Of a stretch of 64,000 nt of DNA, positions 61,999-64,000 are shown one piece after another. The notes under the pieces are model-generated. The model searched no databases. It saw nothing but the letters and a program-made list of their open reading frames with translations, and was not told the origin of the DNA. Both the position numbers and the translations under genes were made by a program. The first letter of the stretch is position 1, and each line of letters begins with the position of its first letter. The stretch is from positions 1-64,000 of the forward strand of contig JAEPON010000019.1 of the NCBI GenBank assembly GCA_017642895.1, in the 5' to 3' direction. Source of the stretch: Roseitalea sp. Its GTDB lineage: Bacteria > Pseudomonadota > Alphaproteobacteria > Rhizobiales > Rhizobiaceae.

Positions 61999-62940
61999 TC
62001 ATTTGTTTGTCTTAACGTCGTGAGCGCGCTCCCGCCAGAACACGTAAAGCCCCGAGGCAATGATGATGCCGATGCCGAGCCATTTGGTCGGTGTGGGGAA
62101 CTCGCTGAACAGCAAAAAGCCGAACAGGGCCGCTGAAATGATCTCGATATATTGGAGCGGGGCGAGCAGCGAGGCTGGCGCCATCTGAAAGGCGCGCACG
62201 AAAAGATGGTGCCCCAGAAGGCCGATCATGCCCATCAGCAACACCAGCGCCCAGACGGTCAGGTCCGCGGTCGGCGTCACCGCAAGATCGTCGATGCCGG
62301 CCACGGTGCCCACCGCCATGGCCACGGCGACGATTGCCATGCCGCCAAGCCCGGAAACGAACTGCATGACCATGGCGCCATCGTTCCGGCCGGCAATGCG
62401 GTTGAGAATCAAGTAGGTGGCAAACAAGGTCGCCGCGCCGAGCGGCAGAAGCGATACCGGCCCGAGCACCGCATAGGAGGGTTGGATAACGACAAGCGCG
62501 CCGCCAAAGCCGACAATGACGGCGGCGACCCGGCGCCAGCCCGCCGGTTCGCGCAGCACGATGAAGGACAAAAGCGTCAGGATCAGCGGTTCGACGAAAA
62601 AGACCGCGATGGCATCGGCCAGCGGCATGTATTTGAGCGCCGTGAAGAAGAAGAGGCTCGCCGCGCCCAGCAGCACGCCGCGCACGAAATTGATGCCGAA
62701 CCGGTTCGAGCGCAGCGCGACGATGCCGCCGGCGGCCAAAAGCCAGACGAGGCAGAACACCGCCTGGATCGCAAAGCGGAAGAAGGTGACCTGCGCCGGC
62801 GACATGGCGCCCGTCTGGCCGAGCAGTTTGGCCACTGCATCCATGGCCGGCAGCAGCAGCGCGCCGCCGACCGCCAGCACCATGCCGCGTACGGGCCTGT
62901 CGGCTGCAAAGGAGGGTTTTGACGGCAGCGCCTGAACCAT
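61999..62940 (-). CDS. EamA family DMT transporter
   Basis: A 313-residue inner-membrane permease with about ten hydrophobic helices arranged as two EamA repeats (about 15-145 and 160-295). Family members export amino acids, purines or other metabolites. The repeat ends FFVEPLILTLLSFIVLREP and LQYIEIISAALFGFLLFSEFP are typical. The substrate cannot be told. Confidence 0.88.
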   Translation of the reverse strand: MVQALPSKPSFAADRPVRGMVLAVGGALLLPAMDAVAKLLGQTGAMSPAQVTFFRFAIQAVFCLVWLLAAGGIVALRSNRFGINFVRGVLLGAASLFFFTALKYMPLADAIAVFFVEPLILTLLSFIVLREPAGWRRVAAVIVGFGGALVVIQPSYAVLGPVSLLPLGAATLFATYLILNRIAGRNDGAMVMQFVSGLGGMAIVAVAMAVGTVAGIDDLAVTPTADLTVWALVLLMGMIGLLGHHLFVRAFQMAPASLLAPLQYIEIISAALFGFLLFSEFPTPTKWLGIGIIIASGLYVFWRERAHDVKTNK

Positions 62941-63017
62941 CGCCCAGACGTGGCACGGCGCGGCGCGGCGGAAAAGCCCCTATCGGCCTTGAAGGGTTGG
63001 CTGCTGGCGCGCGCGGG

Positions 63018-63992
63018 TCAGGCGACCTTTTCGATCAGTGGCGCAAGCGAGGGGTGCACATCGGGCGTTTCGTCACGAATGAAGCGCAGCAGTGCCTTTT
63101 CGTTTTCATGCAGAACACCGTCGCGGCCCATGCGCCCGGCGATCCAGCCGGCTTCGTCCGCGTTGATCGTTTCCGCCGCCGTGCTGGCTTCAGCAAAGGC
63201 CCGGTTGGTCTCGCGCCATGCGTTTTCGACACCGGTCTTCGTCATGACCGCATCCTTGTAGCCTTTCAGGCCGCCGGCGAAGACGCGCGAGAAGAAACCG
63301 GCGACATCGACGCTGTCGTCGGCGAGCCACGCCTGGCGCCGCAATGCGGTCTCCCGGTCGGCGGCCACATGGCGGGTCGCGGCCATCAGCGAAAAGCCGA
63401 TCGCCTTGACGAACAGGTCCGACCAGGCCGGGTCGTTGTCGGCCTCGGCCGTACGGTCGTTGATGTCGAAGAGCACTTCGGCTTCGTTCCGGGTGATGCC
63501 GGCATTGCCGCCGCCCCCATAGGCATAGAGGATGCGCTTGAGCATGGCGACATCGGCTGCGGTGACGACGCCCGGCCGCGCCACACGGCCCCTGGCGAGC
63601 GGTCCGTCACCATCGGTCACCGCATGGGCCACCTGACGCAGCGCGAACGCGCTGAGCGCGGCGGGCATGGCGGTCGCGCGCTCCATGACCTTGATCAAAA
63701 GCTCGACTTCCGTGCGCGTGCACACGACGCCATCGCGCGAGATGGCGCGGATCAGCCAGTCGGCATTGGTGTCCGACACATAACCCTTCGGCGCTTCCCG
63801 GTTGACCAGATAGTCCGAAACCGCCTCGATGAAGAAATCGTCCCATTCGGACACACGCGACCGACAGGATGTGTCGATGGCAAACAACGCATCCGCCTCG
63901 GGCCGGCACACGACGCCATCGCGGAAAACCTCGCGGCGCAGCCGCGCGACATCATCGGCGGTCACCGCGTTCCTGGCGACGATTTCGGCCAC
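63018..63992 (-). CDS. Repeat-containing protein of unknown function (5' end uncertain)
   Basis: About 324 residues, soluble and helix-rich. A motif of about 25 residues recurs four times: RREVFRDGVVCRPEADALFAI, IRAISRDGVVCTRTEVELLIKV, KRILYAYGG...GITRNEAEVLFDI and AGRMGRDGVLHENEKALLRFI. The copies are about 65-105 residues apart. I do not recognise the family. The only start in the window is a GTG eight bases from the edge and the frame stays open beyond it, so the true start may lie outside. Confidence 0.7.
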   Translation of the reverse strand: MAEIVARNAVTADDVARLRREVFRDGVVCRPEADALFAIDTSCRSRVSEWDDFFIEAVSDYLVNREAPKGYVSDTNADWLIRAISRDGVVCTRTEVELLIKVMERATAMPAALSAFALRQVAHAVTDGDGPLARGRVARPGVVTAADVAMLKRILYAYGGGGNAGITRNEAEVLFDINDRTAEADNDPAWSDLFVKAIGFSLMAATRHVAADRETALRRQAWLADDSVDVAGFFSRVFAGGLKGYKDAVMTKTGVENAWRETNRAFAEASTAAETINADEAGWIAGRMGRDGVLHENEKALLRFIRDETPDVHPSLAPLIEKVA

Positions 63993-64000
63993 AGGCCCCT

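Overview
The window is GC-rich, gene-dense DNA from an alphaproteobacterium, most likely of the order Hyphomicrobiales (Rhizobiales). Indications are an EipB-type envelope protein, a sufB-C-D-S-T-A cluster preceded by an Irr-box-like site, ATP12, DUF2336 and DUF482 proteins, a class I PHA synthase, a two-subunit acyl-CoA carboxylase, and several Rhizobiales-style intergenic repeats. A sodium-pumping NADH:quinone reductase (NQR) operon hints at a marine or salt habitat, which is inference.

Layout. 0-4.5 kb: EipB, RidA, a glycerophosphodiesterase, a DUF482 acyltransferase, HIT and TfoX-like proteins. 4.5-12.7 kb: an iron-sulfur assembly cluster on the minus strand, running from a NifS-like desulfurase through sufB, two tiny membrane proteins, sufC, sufD, sufS and sufT to sufA. 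It is interrupted between the second tiny gene and sufC by a small GIY-YIG insertion with a 24-bp flanking duplication. 12.9-27.8 kb: housekeeping genes (hydrolase, anmK, tyrS, an AsmA/YhdP-like giant, bcp, an M23 peptidase, recJ, glpX, homoserine dehydrogenase, aminotransferase, lipoprotein). 27.9-45.1 kb: phaC, sfsA, map, radC, pccB, ATP12, parE, an S74-domain lipoprotein, DUF2336, a nitroreductase and flavin reductase pair, a PlsC-type acyltransferase, thrS and tRNA-Leu(GAG).

45.4-56.5 kb is the distinctive accessory region. On the minus strand lie two tandem paralogous Tat-exported flavoproteins of the fumarate/urocanate reductase type and a membrane-anchored hexaheme cytochrome. Its last four hemes resemble the heme domain that is fused to the flavoprotein in Shewanella flavocytochrome c. 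Divergent from them is a complete nqrABCDEF-apbE-nqrM operon ending in a CBS-domain gene. The two units share an intergenic region with two near-identical 16-bp palindromes. NqrB is unusual: it is 266 residues long and lacks the periplasmic segment that normally carries the covalent FMN. NqrC keeps its FMN-attachment motif, and the cysteines of NqrD, NqrE and NqrF are present. The reading I prefer is a coupled periplasmic-acceptor respiration module with a reduced NQR variant.

56.5-59.1 kb is a loosely packed stretch holding two small accessory genes (DUF3788 and GyrI-like), apparent gene debris and mobile repeats. 59.1-64 kb returns to core genes: lipB, pccA, an EamA permease and a repeat-containing protein of unknown function that runs to the window edge.
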